From the NCBI GenBank assembly GCA_016865935.1, contig VGOB01000033.1:1-33626 (forward strand): 33,626 nucleotides of DNA, written 5' to 3'. A model generated the notes under the pieces. The model did not search any database and was not told the DNA's origin. It saw nothing but the letters and a program-made list of their open reading frames with translations. Each line of letters starts with the position of its first letter. Position 1 is the first letter of the stretch. This DNA is from Chloroflexota bacterium (lineage in GTDB: Bacteria > Chloroflexota > Anaerolineae > UBA4142). Made by a program: the position numbers and the translations under genes. Shown piece by piece: positions 6,849-15,228 of the stretch.

Positions 6849-8216
6849 ATGGCAACTCTTCCCCCTTTGCGACTCGGCTTGGCGTGTTTGGCGCGCAGTC
6901 GTTTCGATTATCAAGCCGCGCGCGATGTGTACCACCGTTCCGTCGCCGCGCTGAAACAATTTCCAAATGTCGAAGTGATCGCGCCGGACGATCTGATCTT
7001 GGACGACGCGGATCATCCGACGCCCGGGTTGATCGCGCAGGCGATTGACTTTTTCCAGCGCGCGCAGATCGACGCGCTGATCGTGCAGAACGGCACGTTC
7101 ACGCTCGGCGACCTCACGCTCGACTTGATCGATCCGCTCAAGGTGCCGCTCATTTTGTGGGCGCCGCTCGAACCGGATTGGACGAGCGGACGCTTGCGCT
7201 TGAATTCGCTCGTCGGACTGAATGTCAACTCGAGTCATTTCTACAAAACCGGCCGCGCGTTTCGTTATCTGATCGCCAATCCCGGCGACGCGACGTTTCA
7301 AGACGAGATGGGGCGCCTGGTGCGCGTGCTGGGTCTGGTGCGCGGCTTACGCCGCACGAAAATCGCGATGGTCGGTACGCGCGCGCAAGGATTTTTCGAT
7401 CTCGCGTTCAACGAGATGGAACTGCGCGCCAAACTTGGCGTCGAGGTGGTCACGGTCGGCTTGGGCGAAGTGTTCGATCGCGCGCGCGCACTGCCGGCGC
7501 AAGCGGTGGACGAAACGAAAACGCGCGTGCGCGCGCTGATTGACGATCTGTCCGAGGTTCCGCCGGAGAAAGAGGATTTGCAAGCGCGCGCGTACCTGGC
7601 GCTGCGTCAGGTCGCGGAGCAAACGAACGCGAGCGCGGTCGCGGTCAAGTGCTGGCCCGAATTTCCGTTTCAGTACGGCGTCGCCGCGTGTTCGACTGTC
7701 GCGCTGCTGAACGACGAGATGATCCCCGGCGGCTGTGAAGGCGATCTCGAAGGCGCGCTCACGTCGTTGATCGTGCAACGCCTCGCGAATAACATTCCAT
7801 TTCTTGCGGACATTTCCGCATTGGATCGCGATCGCAACGCGTTGTTGCTGTGGCACAATGGCTGCGCGGCGTTGCGTTTAGCCGCCACGCGCAAACATCT
7901 CTTCACGCACTTTCAAGCGAATCGCGGCTTGACCGTCGGTTTTGGTCTCGTGCCGGGACGCGTGACGCTCGCGCGCTTGGGCAACGATGGAAAAAACTTG
8001 CGCTTGTTCGTCACGACCGGCGAAGCGCTGCCGACCGAGATGTTCATTCGCGGCACGCTCAGTTGGGTCAAGACCGACGCGCCGGTCAAGCGTGTGCTTG
8101 ACGAAATCATCTACGGCGGCTGGGAACACCATCTTGCGATGTCGTACGCCGATCTCGTCGCCGATTTGCGCGAGTTCGCCGCGCTCACCGGAATTCCGTT
8201 GACGCACGTGGCGTAG
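6849..8216 (+). CDS. L-fucose/L-arabinose isomerase-like protein
   Basis: This 455-residue protein resembles the FucI/AraA-like sugar isomerase fold family, which interconverts aldoses and ketoses with a bound metal. Features seen are an N-terminal Rossmann-like region with IDALIVQNGTFTLGD (about residues 77-91), a central segment IAMVGTRAQGF, and the C-terminal region with VKCWPEFPFQYG and GCEGDLEGALTS, which is typical of the family's active-site side. The length fits the fucose isomerase-related group that is shorter than true FucI. The start at 6849 has AGGAG ten bases upstream. It ends with a terminator, so it may form a single-gene unit. A LacI-family gene follows, which suggests sugar metabolism. 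The exact substrate is unknown. Confidence 0.75.
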   Translation: MATLPPLRLGLACLARSRFDYQAARDVYHRSVAALKQFPNVEVIAPDDLILDDADHPTPGLIAQAIDFFQRAQIDALIVQNGTFTLGDLTLDLIDPLKVPLILWAPLEPDWTSGRLRLNSLVGLNVNSSHFYKTGRAFRYLIANPGDATFQDEMGRLVRVLGLVRGLRRTKIAMVGTRAQGFFDLAFNEMELRAKLGVEVVTVGLGEVFDRARALPAQAVDETKTRVRALIDDLSEVPPEKEDLQARAYLALRQVAEQTNASAVAVKCWPEFPFQYGVAACSTVALLNDEMIPGGCEGDLEGALTSLIVQRLANNIPFLADISALDRDRNALLLWHNGCAALRLAATRKHLFTHFQANRGLTVGFGLVPGRVTLARLGNDGKNLRLFVTTGEALPTEMFIRGTLSWVKTDAPVKRVLDEIIYGGWEHHLAMSYADLVADLREFAALTGIPLTHVA

Positions 8217-8247
8217 CGCGTCGATCGCCATCTGCCGATCTGGTCCG

Positions 8248-8297
8248 CCGATCCGGTTCTGCCTGTGTGTCAGGAATCGGGTCGGCGTGATTTTTTT
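8248..8297 (+). terminator. intrinsic terminator after the isomerase gene
   Basis: CCGATCCGGTTC (8248-8259) pairs over 12 positions, with two G-T wobbles, with GAATCGGGTCGG (8274-8285). A run of seven T residues (8291-8297) follows after five bases. Confidence 0.7.
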
Positions 8298-8302
8298 GCC
8301 GC

Positions 8303-8331
8303 TTGACAACCGCTGTAAAATGGTGTAATAT
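8303..8331 (+). promoter_or_regulatory. sigma70-type promoter of the lacI-family gene
   Basis: A consensus -35 box TTGACA (8303-8308) is followed after exactly 17 bases by TAATAT (8326-8331). The start point would be near 8338, inside the first operator copy, so a bound repressor would block initiation. Confidence 0.75.
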
Positions 8332-8344
8332 GACAACGGTGTCA
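8331..8344 (+). promoter_or_regulatory. operator copy 1 (TGACAACGGTGTCA)
   Basis: TGACA and TGTCA arms flank a central ACGG. This size, with a central CG step, is typical of LacI-family operators. It overlaps the -10 box and start point of the promoter before the LacI-family gene, so it probably serves autoregulation. Confidence 0.65.
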
Positions 8345-8413
8345 CATTTCAGCCCCTCGCGCGCGGCGTAAATTTCCCCCTCGCATTTTCCCGCGCTGCT
8401 GGACGGCTGAATC

Positions 8414-8427
8414 TGACAACGATGTCA
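8414..8427 (+). promoter_or_regulatory. operator copy 2 (TGACAACGATGTCA)
   Basis: This site matches copy 1 at 13 of 14 positions and lies 83 bases downstream, about eight helical turns. A repressor dimer on each site could form a small loop across the leader. It ends 37 bases before the chosen start codon. Confidence 0.65.
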
Positions 8428-8464
8428 TATCGGGCGCGTGCGCGCCTCAGAAAGGGTGGTGCAA

Positions 8465-9541
8465 ATGGCGACGATTCGCGAGGTGGCGCAAGCCGCCGGG
8501 GTCTCGATCAAAACGGTGTCGCGCGTGCTGACTGGCAACGGGTACGCCAGCGCGGCGACGCGCGCCCAGGTCGAACGCGCGGCGAAGAAACTCGGCTACG
8601 TGCCGAATCGCATCGCGAGCAGTTTGGTGACCGGGCGTACCATGTCGCTCGGAATGATGGTCCCGGATATTTCCTCCGCGTATTTCTCCGAAGTGGCGCT
8701 CGGCGCAGAAACGACTGCCACCAAAGCCGGGTACAATCTGATCCTCTGCAATACCAACGGGCGACCGGAACAGGAGAAACATCTCCTCAGTTACTTGCAT
8801 CAAGCGCGCGTGGATGGCGTCATCATCGCCAGCCCGCGTTCCACCGATACCGAATTGCTCCCCGCGCTAAAACGTTACCCCGCGTTCGTTTCGATCAATC
8901 GTCCGTTTCCGCCCAGGTTGGGCGGCAACATCGTCTCCGATCACGCCCAGGGAATGTTCGCCGCGATCGAACATTTCGTTCGACTGAGTCGGCGCACGAT
9001 TGCGTTTATGGCGGGTCCCGAACATTCTTACACGGCGGACGAACGGATGCGCGGTTTTCGTGCCGCAATGAAAAAACTCGATCTGCCGCTCAATCGCGAT
9101 TTGATCATCCCCAACGCGGCGCATTACGAGAACGGCGCGCGCAATCAGTACGAATGGTTCAACTCGGTGGACGCCGGATCGCCGCGTTGGCATGAACTGC
9201 GCGCGACCTTGGGCGTGCGCGGCGCGCTTGCGTTGCTGACCGCGCATCCCAAAGTGGATGCCATCGCTTGCTTCAACGATCAATTCGCGTTCGGCGCGTT
9301 GCGCGCGTGCGCGCAATTGAAACGCCGCGTGCCGGAGGATGTCGCGATCATCGGCTGCGACGATATTCCACTCGCGAGCCAAGTCACCCCCACGCTCACG
9401 AGTCAACACATTCAGCGGTACGAAATCGGCAAGTGCGCGGTGCAGATGTTGATCGAACGGATCAACGGCAATCGCCGAACCGAAACCATCGTCTTTCCGC
9501 ACGCGTTGATCGTGCGCGCGAGCGCGCCCGCCGCGCGGTGA
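8465..9541 (+). CDS. LacI-family transcriptional regulator
   Basis: The 358-residue protein starts with a LacI helix-turn-helix (TIREVAQAAGVSIKTVSRVL, then the hinge-helix region KKLGYVPNRIASSL). A sugar-binding-protein-like effector domain follows, ending with GCDDIPLASQVTPTLTS, a conserved late motif of the family. I chose the ATG at 8465 because it starts the DNA-binding domain and follows GAAAGGGTGG; an in-frame GTG at 8438 would add nine residues. Two palindromic operators at its own promoter suggest autorepression. The uronate operon follows on the same strand after 102 bases and is the most likely target, but its promoter carries a different palindrome. Confidence 0.92.
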   Translation: MATIREVAQAAGVSIKTVSRVLTGNGYASAATRAQVERAAKKLGYVPNRIASSLVTGRTMSLGMMVPDISSAYFSEVALGAETTATKAGYNLILCNTNGRPEQEKHLLSYLHQARVDGVIIASPRSTDTELLPALKRYPAFVSINRPFPPRLGGNIVSDHAQGMFAAIEHFVRLSRRTIAFMAGPEHSYTADERMRGFRAAMKKLDLPLNRDLIIPNAAHYENGARNQYEWFNSVDAGSPRWHELRATLGVRGALALLTAHPKVDAIACFNDQFAFGALRACAQLKRRVPEDVAIIGCDDIPLASQVTPTLTSQHIQRYEIGKCAVQMLIERINGNRRTETIVFPHALIVRASAPAAR

Positions 9542-9573
9542 AAGGAGTGTGAGCGCGATCATTTACCCAATCG

Positions 9574-9602
9574 TTGATTCCAATTCTGAGCGATCCAATA
9601 AT
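9574..9602 (+). promoter_or_regulatory. likely promoter of the uronate operon
   Basis: TTGATT (9574-9579) and AATAAT (9597-9602) are separated by 17 bases. The start point would fall on the palindrome at 9604-9618. Confidence 0.5.
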
Positions 9603-9603
9603 C

Positions 9604-9618
9604 GTCCGGTGACCGGAC
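9604..9618 (+). promoter_or_regulatory. palindrome at the operon start point, candidate operator
   Basis: GTCCGGTGACCGGAC is a palindrome with 6-base arms around a central TGA. It lies immediately downstream of the predicted -10 box, where a repressor would act. It differs from the TGACA-N4-TGTCA sites of the LacI-family gene, so it may bind another regulator. Confidence 0.45.
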
Positions 9619-9643
9619 AAACGATTTCAAAGGAGAAGGACAA

Positions 9644-11350
9644 ATGGACAAATTGACGCGTCGCGAATTTTTGCGACTTTCCGCGCTGACGGCTGGGGCG
9701 ACGGTGCTCGCCGCGTGCGCGCCGCAACCCGCGCCGACGACGGCGCCGACCGCGCTTCCGGCGGCGACCAAAGCCGCGGCAACTGCCGCGCCGACGACTG
9801 CCGCCGCGACGGTTGCGCCGACGACTGCGCCGGCTGCCGCGTATCCGATCGTCAAAGAGCCGCTGACGTTGACCTACTGGGTGCCTGCCACCCCGAACGT
9901 GATGGCAACGCTCAAGACCTTTGGCGAGATGACCTGCTACAAAGAGCTGGAAAAGAAAACCGGCATCCGCCTCGAATTCCAACATCCGCCGATGGGGCAG
10001 GATACCGAGCAATTCAACCTGGTCGTCGCCTCCGGCAAATTCCCCGACATCATCGAACGCGATTGGACGACCGCGCCCGGCGGTCCGGCCAAGTACATCA
10101 AGGATGGGATCATTCTGCGATTGAACGATCTCATCAAACAACACGCGCCGAATCTCAACAAGGTGCTCGCCGATCGTCCTGAGTGGAAGCGGATGATCGC
10201 GACCGATGAAGGCGATATCTATTGCTTCCCGTTCCTTCGCAGCGATCCGTACTTGCAAACATTCGCGGGCTTGACGCTGCGCGGCGATTGGCTGGACAAA
10301 CTCGGACTCAAAGTGCCGACGACGATTGACGAGTGGCGCGACGTGCTCGTCGCGTTCAAAACCAAAGATCCCAATGGCAACGGCAAGGCGGATGAAATCG
10401 GTTTCAATCCGTGGAAGGACAATAGCGCGCGCGGCAGTTTCAATATGTACGCGTTCGTCGGCGCGTGGGGCATTGGGATGAATTGGTTCCAGGACAAGGG
10501 CGTCGTCAAGTATGGTCCACTGCAACCCGAGTTCAAGGAATTTCTCAAAGTGATGGCGCAGTGGTTCAAAGAGGGTTTGATCGATCCCGATTACATCACG
10601 ACCAACCTCGCCGGACTCGACGCCAAGATCACGGGCAACCAGATCGGCGTGGCGATGATCAATACGGGCAGCGGCATCGGCAAATATGTTCCGCTGATGC
10701 AACCCAAGGATCCCAAGTTCAAGCTGACGGCGGCGCCGTACCCCGTGCTCAAGGCGGGCGACAAGCCGCAACTGGGTCAACGCGACAATGCGTACGCGGG
10801 GCAAGGGTCGGCGGCGATCACAACCGCGAACAAGCGCGTGGTCGAAACGGTCAAGTTGCTGGATTACGCCTACGGCGCCGAAGGGCACATCTTGTTCAAC
10901 TTTGGTGTGGAAGGGCTGACGTACAAAATGGAGAACGGCTATCCCAGGTACACGGACGAGATCACCAAGAATCCGCAAAAGCTGCCGATGAACCAAGCGA
11001 TGGGCAAGCATTTCCGTTCCGTCTTCAACGGTCCCTTTTTGCAAGACCGACGCTATATGGAACAATACTCGGCGTTGCCGGAACAGCAAGAAGCGATCAA
11101 GACTTGGATGCAGCCGTCCAACGAAAAGCAACTGCCTCCGATCACGCCGACGCAAGAAGAGAGCCGCAAGTTCTCGACGATTATGGCGGAAGTGACGACG
11201 CGCTACGACGAAGCGTTCAACAAGATCTTGCAAGGTCAATTGCCGATTGATGCCTGGGATCAGTTCGCCAAAGATATCAAGCAAATGGGCATTGACGACG
11301 CGATCAAGATTCAGCAAGCCGCGCTCGATCGCTACAACAAACGACCGTAA
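9644..11350 (+). CDS. sugar ABC importer binding lipoprotein (LplA/YtcQ-like)
   Basis: This 568-residue extracellular solute-binding protein has a Tat-type signal (TRREFLRL) and lipobox Cys25, followed by an Ala/Thr/Pro linker to about residue 65. The mature part begins PLTLTYWVPATPNVMATLKTFGEM and contains the family 1 pattern of long oligosaccharide binders of the LplA type, which are longer than maltose-type binders. AAGGAGAAGG precedes the ATG. It is the first gene of the seven-gene operon and is followed by two permeases, but no ATPase. A long hairpin follows its stop, which could favour higher amounts of this protein than of the permeases. Confidence 0.9.
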   Translation: MDKLTRREFLRLSALTAGATVLAACAPQPAPTTAPTALPAATKAAATAAPTTAAATVAPTTAPAAAYPIVKEPLTLTYWVPATPNVMATLKTFGEMTCYKELEKKTGIRLEFQHPPMGQDTEQFNLVVASGKFPDIIERDWTTAPGGPAKYIKDGIILRLNDLIKQHAPNLNKVLADRPEWKRMIATDEGDIYCFPFLRSDPYLQTFAGLTLRGDWLDKLGLKVPTTIDEWRDVLVAFKTKDPNGNGKADEIGFNPWKDNSARGSFNMYAFVGAWGIGMNWFQDKGVVKYGPLQPEFKEFLKVMAQWFKEGLIDPDYITTNLAGLDAKITGNQIGVAMINTGSGIGKYVPLMQPKDPKFKLTAAPYPVLKAGDKPQLGQRDNAYAGQGSAAITTANKRVVETVKLLDYAYGAEGHILFNFGVEGLTYKMENGYPRYTDEITKNPQKLPMNQAMGKHFRSVFNGPFLQDRRYMEQYSALPEQQEAIKTWMQPSNEKQLPPITPTQEESRKFSTIMAEVTTRYDEAFNKILQGQLPIDAWDQFAKDIKQMGIDDAIKIQQAALDRYNKRP

Positions 11351-11353
11351 CAT

Positions 11354-11448
11354 CAGTGAACAGTGAACAGTATTCAGTGTTCGGTATTCAGATTCTGGGT
11401 TTCCGAAAACTGGACACTGAATACTGAACACTGAACACTGAACACTGG
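11354..11448. repeat. 7-bp tandem arrays in inverted orientation: binding protein/permease junction
   Basis: Units CAGTGAA, CAGTATT, CAGTGTT repeat every 7 bases on the left and GAACACT units on the right. The segment 11375-11391 pairs with 11417-11433 over all 17 positions if one G-U pair is allowed. The array fills almost the whole gap between the two genes. Confidence 0.85.
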
Positions 11449-11459
11449 AAAGGGCATCT

Positions 11460-12419
11460 ATGGCAACCGCGCAACGCGTTCGATCTTCAGTCGCCGCGCA
11501 ATCGCAGTTGAATTTTCGCCAACGGCTCGTCAAAGATTTCGTGCGCAATCGGTACATTTATCTGATGCTAGTGCCGGTCGTAGCGTACTATGTGGTCTTT
11601 CACTACGGACCGATGTACGGCGCGTTGATGGCGTTTCAAGATTTCAACGTGACCAAAGGCATTTGGGGCAGTCCGTGGATCGGTTTTGAAAACTTTACCA
11701 CGTTCTTCAACAGCGTTTACTTTACGCGTCTGATCCGCAACACGCTCGCGATCAACATCATCGAACTGTTCTTTGCGTTCCCCGCGCCGATCATTCTCGC
11801 GCTGTTGCTCAACGAGATCACCTCTCCCGCGTTCAAACGCACGGTGCAGACGATCACCTATCTGCCGCATTTCGTTTCGCTCGTCGTCGTGATCGGGATG
11901 ATGGTAGATTTTCTCGCGCGCGACGGGCTCGTCAACAATCTCATTGGCGCAGTAGGCGTTGCGCCCATTCCGTTTTTACAGCGCGCCGATTGGTATTGGT
12001 GGCTCTTTGTCGGCTCGGGCATCTGGCAGGGCATTGGCTGGGGCTCGATTGTTTATCTCGCGGCGATCACGAATATCGATCCCACGCTGTACGAAGCGGC
12101 GACGGTGGATGGCGCGAATCGTTGGCATCAGTTGCGCCACATCACCATTCCCAGCATTATGCCGACGATCATCATCTTCCTGATCCTCCGCATCGGCAGT
12201 ATGATGAGCGTCGGGTACGAAAAGACGATCCTGATGTACAACTCGATGACGTACGAGACGGCTGATGTGATCAATTCGTACGTCTATCGCAAGGGCGTGC
12301 TGAACGCCGATTACGGCTTTAGCGCGGCGGTCGGCTTGTTCAATTCGGTGATCAACTTTGGATTGTTGCTGATCGCGAATCGCCTGAGCAAGCGCGTCAG
12401 CGAAATGGGACTGTTCTAA
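11460..12419 (+). CDS. sugar ABC permease (LplB-like)
   Basis: The 319-residue membrane protein has about six hydrophobic segments and begins with a cytoplasmic tail followed by RYIYLMLVPVVAYYVVFHYGPMYG, typical of LplB-type permeases. The cytoplasmic EAA loop that contacts the ATPase is seen as EAATVDGANRWHQLRHITIP. The segment GIWGSPWIGFENF near residues 62-74 is another family mark. AAAGGG lies before the ATG. It works with the preceding binding protein and following permease, and needs an ATPase encoded elsewhere. Confidence 0.92.
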   Translation: MATAQRVRSSVAAQSQLNFRQRLVKDFVRNRYIYLMLVPVVAYYVVFHYGPMYGALMAFQDFNVTKGIWGSPWIGFENFTTFFNSVYFTRLIRNTLAINIIELFFAFPAPIILALLLNEITSPAFKRTVQTITYLPHFVSLVVVIGMMVDFLARDGLVNNLIGAVGVAPIPFLQRADWYWWLFVGSGIWQGIGWGSIVYLAAITNIDPTLYEAATVDGANRWHQLRHITIPSIMPTIIIFLILRIGSMMSVGYEKTILMYNSMTYETADVINSYVYRKGVLNADYGFSAAVGLFNSVINFGLLLIANRLSKRVSEMGLF

Positions 12420-12465
12420 AAGATGAAAGATGAAAGAGGATTCATCCTTCATCCTTCATCCTTTG
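12420..12465. repeat. 7-bp tandem arrays in inverted orientation: permease/permease junction
   Basis: GATGAAA units (12422-12435) are followed by CATCCTT units (12443-12463), all at a 7-base period. The two halves are imperfectly complementary and can form a hairpin. The array lies between the two permease genes, ahead of GGAG. Confidence 0.8.
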
Positions 12466-12478
12466 AATTGGAGATGCA

Positions 12479-13363
12479 ATGCCCATCAAACGATCCCGAT
12501 CAGAAAAAATTTTTTACGGCGTGATCATCCTCCTGATGATCGCGCTGATGATCGTCACCGCGTATCCGCTCCTCTACGTGTTGTTCGCCTCGTTCAGCAA
12601 TCCGGTCGAACTGATGAGCAATCGCGGCATCTTGACCGCGCCACTCGGTTTCTCGCTGGCGGCGTACGAAGCGGTTATGCAAAATCCGATGATCACCATC
12701 GGCTATCGCAACACCTTGTTTTACGTGATCGCCGGCACGTCGATCAGTCTGGTGCTGACGATTATGGGCGCGTACGCGCTCTCGCGCAAAAACGTCTTGT
12801 GGCGCAACCCGATTATGTTCGCCATCGTCTTTACGATGTTTTTTCACGGCGGGATGATCCCGTCGTACTTGCTCGTGGGGCAGACGCTCGGTTTGCAAGA
12901 CAGCCCGCTTGCGCTCATCATCCCCGGCGCGATCAGCACCTGGAACTTGATCATTCTCAAGACCGCGTTCGAGTCCGTCCCCATCGCGCTGGAAGAAGCG
13001 GCGCGGATTGACGGCGCGAACGATTTCCAAATTTTGTGGAACGTCTGCATCCCGATTTCTCTTCCGGCGATTGCGGTGATCACCTTGTTCTACGCAGTCG
13101 CGGAATGGAACGCCTGGTTCGGCGCGATGCTGTACTTGCGGAATCGCGAATTGTATCCGCTCCAAATCGTCCTGCGCGAAATTCTGATCACGAACAGCAC
13201 CGAAGCGATGACGACCGGCGTTTCTTCCGGCGACGTGCTGCCGATTGCCGAGACGATCAAATACGCGACCATCGTCGTCGCCACTGTGCCGATCCTGTTT
13301 GTCTATCCGTTCCTGCAAAAGTACTTCGTCAAAGGCGTGATGATCGGCGCGATCAAAGAATAA
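12479..13363 (+). CDS. sugar ABC permease (LplC/YtcP-like)
   Basis: The 294-residue protein is the second permease of the carbohydrate importer. It shows about six membrane segments and the EAA loop EEAARIDGANDFQILWNVCIP. It ends in FLQKYFVKGVMIGAIKE, a C-terminus common to this permease family. GGAG lies ten bases before the ATG. It pairs with the LplB-like permease to form the channel. Confidence 0.92.
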   Translation: MPIKRSRSEKIFYGVIILLMIALMIVTAYPLLYVLFASFSNPVELMSNRGILTAPLGFSLAAYEAVMQNPMITIGYRNTLFYVIAGTSISLVLTIMGAYALSRKNVLWRNPIMFAIVFTMFFHGGMIPSYLLVGQTLGLQDSPLALIIPGAISTWNLIILKTAFESVPIALEEAARIDGANDFQILWNVCIPISLPAIAVITLFYAVAEWNAWFGAMLYLRNRELYPLQIVLREILITNSTEAMTTGVSSGDVLPIAETIKYATIVVATVPILFVYPFLQKYFVKGVMIGAIKE

Positions 13364-13450
13364 AGGATAAAGGCGGAAGGATGAAGGATGAACAAGTCCT
13401 TATGCTTTTGTTCTCATCCCTCATCCCTCATCCCTCATCCTTCATCCTTG
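13364..13450. repeat. 7-bp tandem arrays in inverted orientation: permease/GH3 junction
   Basis: GAAGGAT-type units on the left and TCATCCC/TCATCCT units on the right repeat every 7 bases. The segment 13377-13391 is a perfect 15-base inverted copy of 13435-13449. The stem ends ten bases before the GH3 start codon, so it could affect ribosome access there. Confidence 0.85.
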
Positions 13451-13459
13451 AGATAAGAA

Positions 13460-15226
13460 ATGACTGACACCAAGTCCATCACTCAACTGCTCAACTCAAT
13501 GACGCTCGAACAGAAAATCGGGCAAATGCTCGCGCTCGGATTCTCTGGCACGTATCCGCATCCGGATATCGTGCGAATGATCGAGCAATATCACATTGCC
13601 GGATTTCGCGTCACGCCGGGCTCGCGCAAATTCATCCGCGAACTCAAACCCGGCAGCCCCGGCGAAGCGCGCGTGCGCCGCGCGCCGGAATCGGACGAGC
13701 GCGTCTACGCCGCGAAAATCGCCGCGCCGCACGTGCCGCCGGTCGAGTACGTGCGCGTGCTCAACACTTTGCGCCAGCGCGCGCTGGACACGGGCGCGCA
13801 CATCCCCTTGTATTTCGCGCTCGACTTTGAGGGCAGTCAGAGCATTGATTACTATGCGCCGGGTATGTCCAGCTTTCCGCATCCGATGGGGCTTGCACAA
13901 TCCGGCGATCCAACTTTGGCGCGCCGCGTCGCGCGCGCGATCGGTATGCAACTGAACGCGGTCGGCATCAACTGGATTCACTCGCCGGATCTCGACGTGA
14001 ACACCGATCCGCGCAATCCGGAAATCAACACGCGCAGTTATTCGCCCGATCCGCACATCGTCGCCGAGTACGCGCGGCAAGCGCTCTGCGGTTTCGACGA
14101 CGCGAATATGATCGCGACCGGCAAACATTTTCCCGGACGCGGACATTCGTCGCAGGACGCGCATTTCGACGTGGCGGTGATCGGCGAAGCGCGCGAGCGA
14201 ATGAACGCGGTGCATCTCGCGCCGTACCGCGCGCTGATCCAAACCGGACTCCCGGCGATTATGCTCGCGCACTCGGCGTTTCCCGCGCTCGATCCCTCGC
14301 GCGAGGTGGCGACGATTTCCAAGCCGATTGTCACCGGCATCTTGCGCGAAGAACTCGGCTTTGACGGCGTCGTGATGACCGATTCGTTCACGATGGGCGG
14401 GTTGGCGAACCGGTACGAAATTCCCGACGCGGCGGTGCGCGCGATCGAAGCCGGAGTAGACCTGGTTTTGCTCAAAGACGAAAACGCGTTGCGCGGTGAA
14501 GTCTATCGCGGCTTGCTCGACGCGGTGAGGACGAAACGCTTGAGCGAAGAGCGCGTCAATCAATCGGTGCGGCGCGTGCTGACGGCTAAAGCGCGCATCG
14601 GCTTGCTCGACGGCAATCGCGGCATCGTGGACTTGGCGCGCGTCGAAGAAAAATTGTTCGACCCGGAACACGCGCGCGTCGCGCGCGAATCCGCCGAAAA
14701 ATCAATCGTCGTTTTGCGCGCGCAAGAAAATATTTTGCCGCTCAAACCTGGGACGCGCGTCCTCGTCGTCGAGCAGGTCAACGCGCTGCATCGCCGCCTG
14801 AACGACGCGGCGGCGTACCCCGGCGCGCTGTACCACGCCTTGCTCGAACGCGGCGTCCACGCGCTCTACACCGATTTCGACGCGGCGTCGTTTGAAGACG
14901 CGTGGCGATTCGCGCAAGCGCGCGCGGCGAACGTGGACGTGATCGTCCACACCGGATATTACGAACGCGCGAGCGCGAATCTTTCCGGCGCCGGCGCGGC
15001 GAGTTACATAAGTTTGAATTTGGAACATCACGAACGATTCTTGTCGCTCGGCAAGCCGACGATTTTTGTGACGAACAGTCCGTATCCGTACATCGTCTCG
15101 CCGCGAATGCAAACGGTCATCGTTACTTTCTCGGCGTTTGCCGTTTCGATGCGCGCGGTCGCGCGCGTGTTGGGCGGCGAATTGCCCACGCGCGATCTGA
15201 ATTTCGATCCGACGAAAGGATATTGA
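13460..15226 (+). CDS. glycoside hydrolase family 3, NagZ-like
   Basis: The 588-residue enzyme carries the GH3 motif KHFPGRGHSSQDAHFD (residues 222-237), with the Asp233-x-His235 pair that serves as the acid/base dyad in NagZ-type enzymes. It also has the expected nucleophile Asp308 in VVMTDSFTMGG. A second alpha/beta domain follows (about 385-588). No signal peptide is present, so it should act in the cytoplasm on imported sugar. NagZ-type members usually cleave beta-N-acetylglucosaminides, but related ones act on other beta-linked residues or by phosphorolysis. Here the neighbours point to oligosaccharides with uronic acid. Only two bases separate its stop from the next start. Confidence 0.88.
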   Translation: MTDTKSITQLLNSMTLEQKIGQMLALGFSGTYPHPDIVRMIEQYHIAGFRVTPGSRKFIRELKPGSPGEARVRRAPESDERVYAAKIAAPHVPPVEYVRVLNTLRQRALDTGAHIPLYFALDFEGSQSIDYYAPGMSSFPHPMGLAQSGDPTLARRVARAIGMQLNAVGINWIHSPDLDVNTDPRNPEINTRSYSPDPHIVAEYARQALCGFDDANMIATGKHFPGRGHSSQDAHFDVAVIGEARERMNAVHLAPYRALIQTGLPAIMLAHSAFPALDPSREVATISKPIVTGILREELGFDGVVMTDSFTMGGLANRYEIPDAAVRAIEAGVDLVLLKDENALRGEVYRGLLDAVRTKRLSEERVNQSVRRVLTAKARIGLLDGNRGIVDLARVEEKLFDPEHARVARESAEKSIVVLRAQENILPLKPGTRVLVVEQVNALHRRLNDAAAYPGALYHALLERGVHALYTDFDAASFEDAWRFAQARAANVDVIVHTGYYERASANLSGAGAASYISLNLEHHERFLSLGKPTIFVTNSPYPYIVSPRMQTVIVTFSAFAVSMRAVARVLGGELPTRDLNFDPTKGY

Positions 15227-15228
15227 CG

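Noticed and set aside
9563..11557. A 664-codon open frame on the minus strand opposite the binding-protein gene
   Set aside because: It is a shadow of the plus-strand gene caused by GCG/CGC-rich codons. It has an Arg/His/Asp-rich, non-protein-like composition and no start signal.
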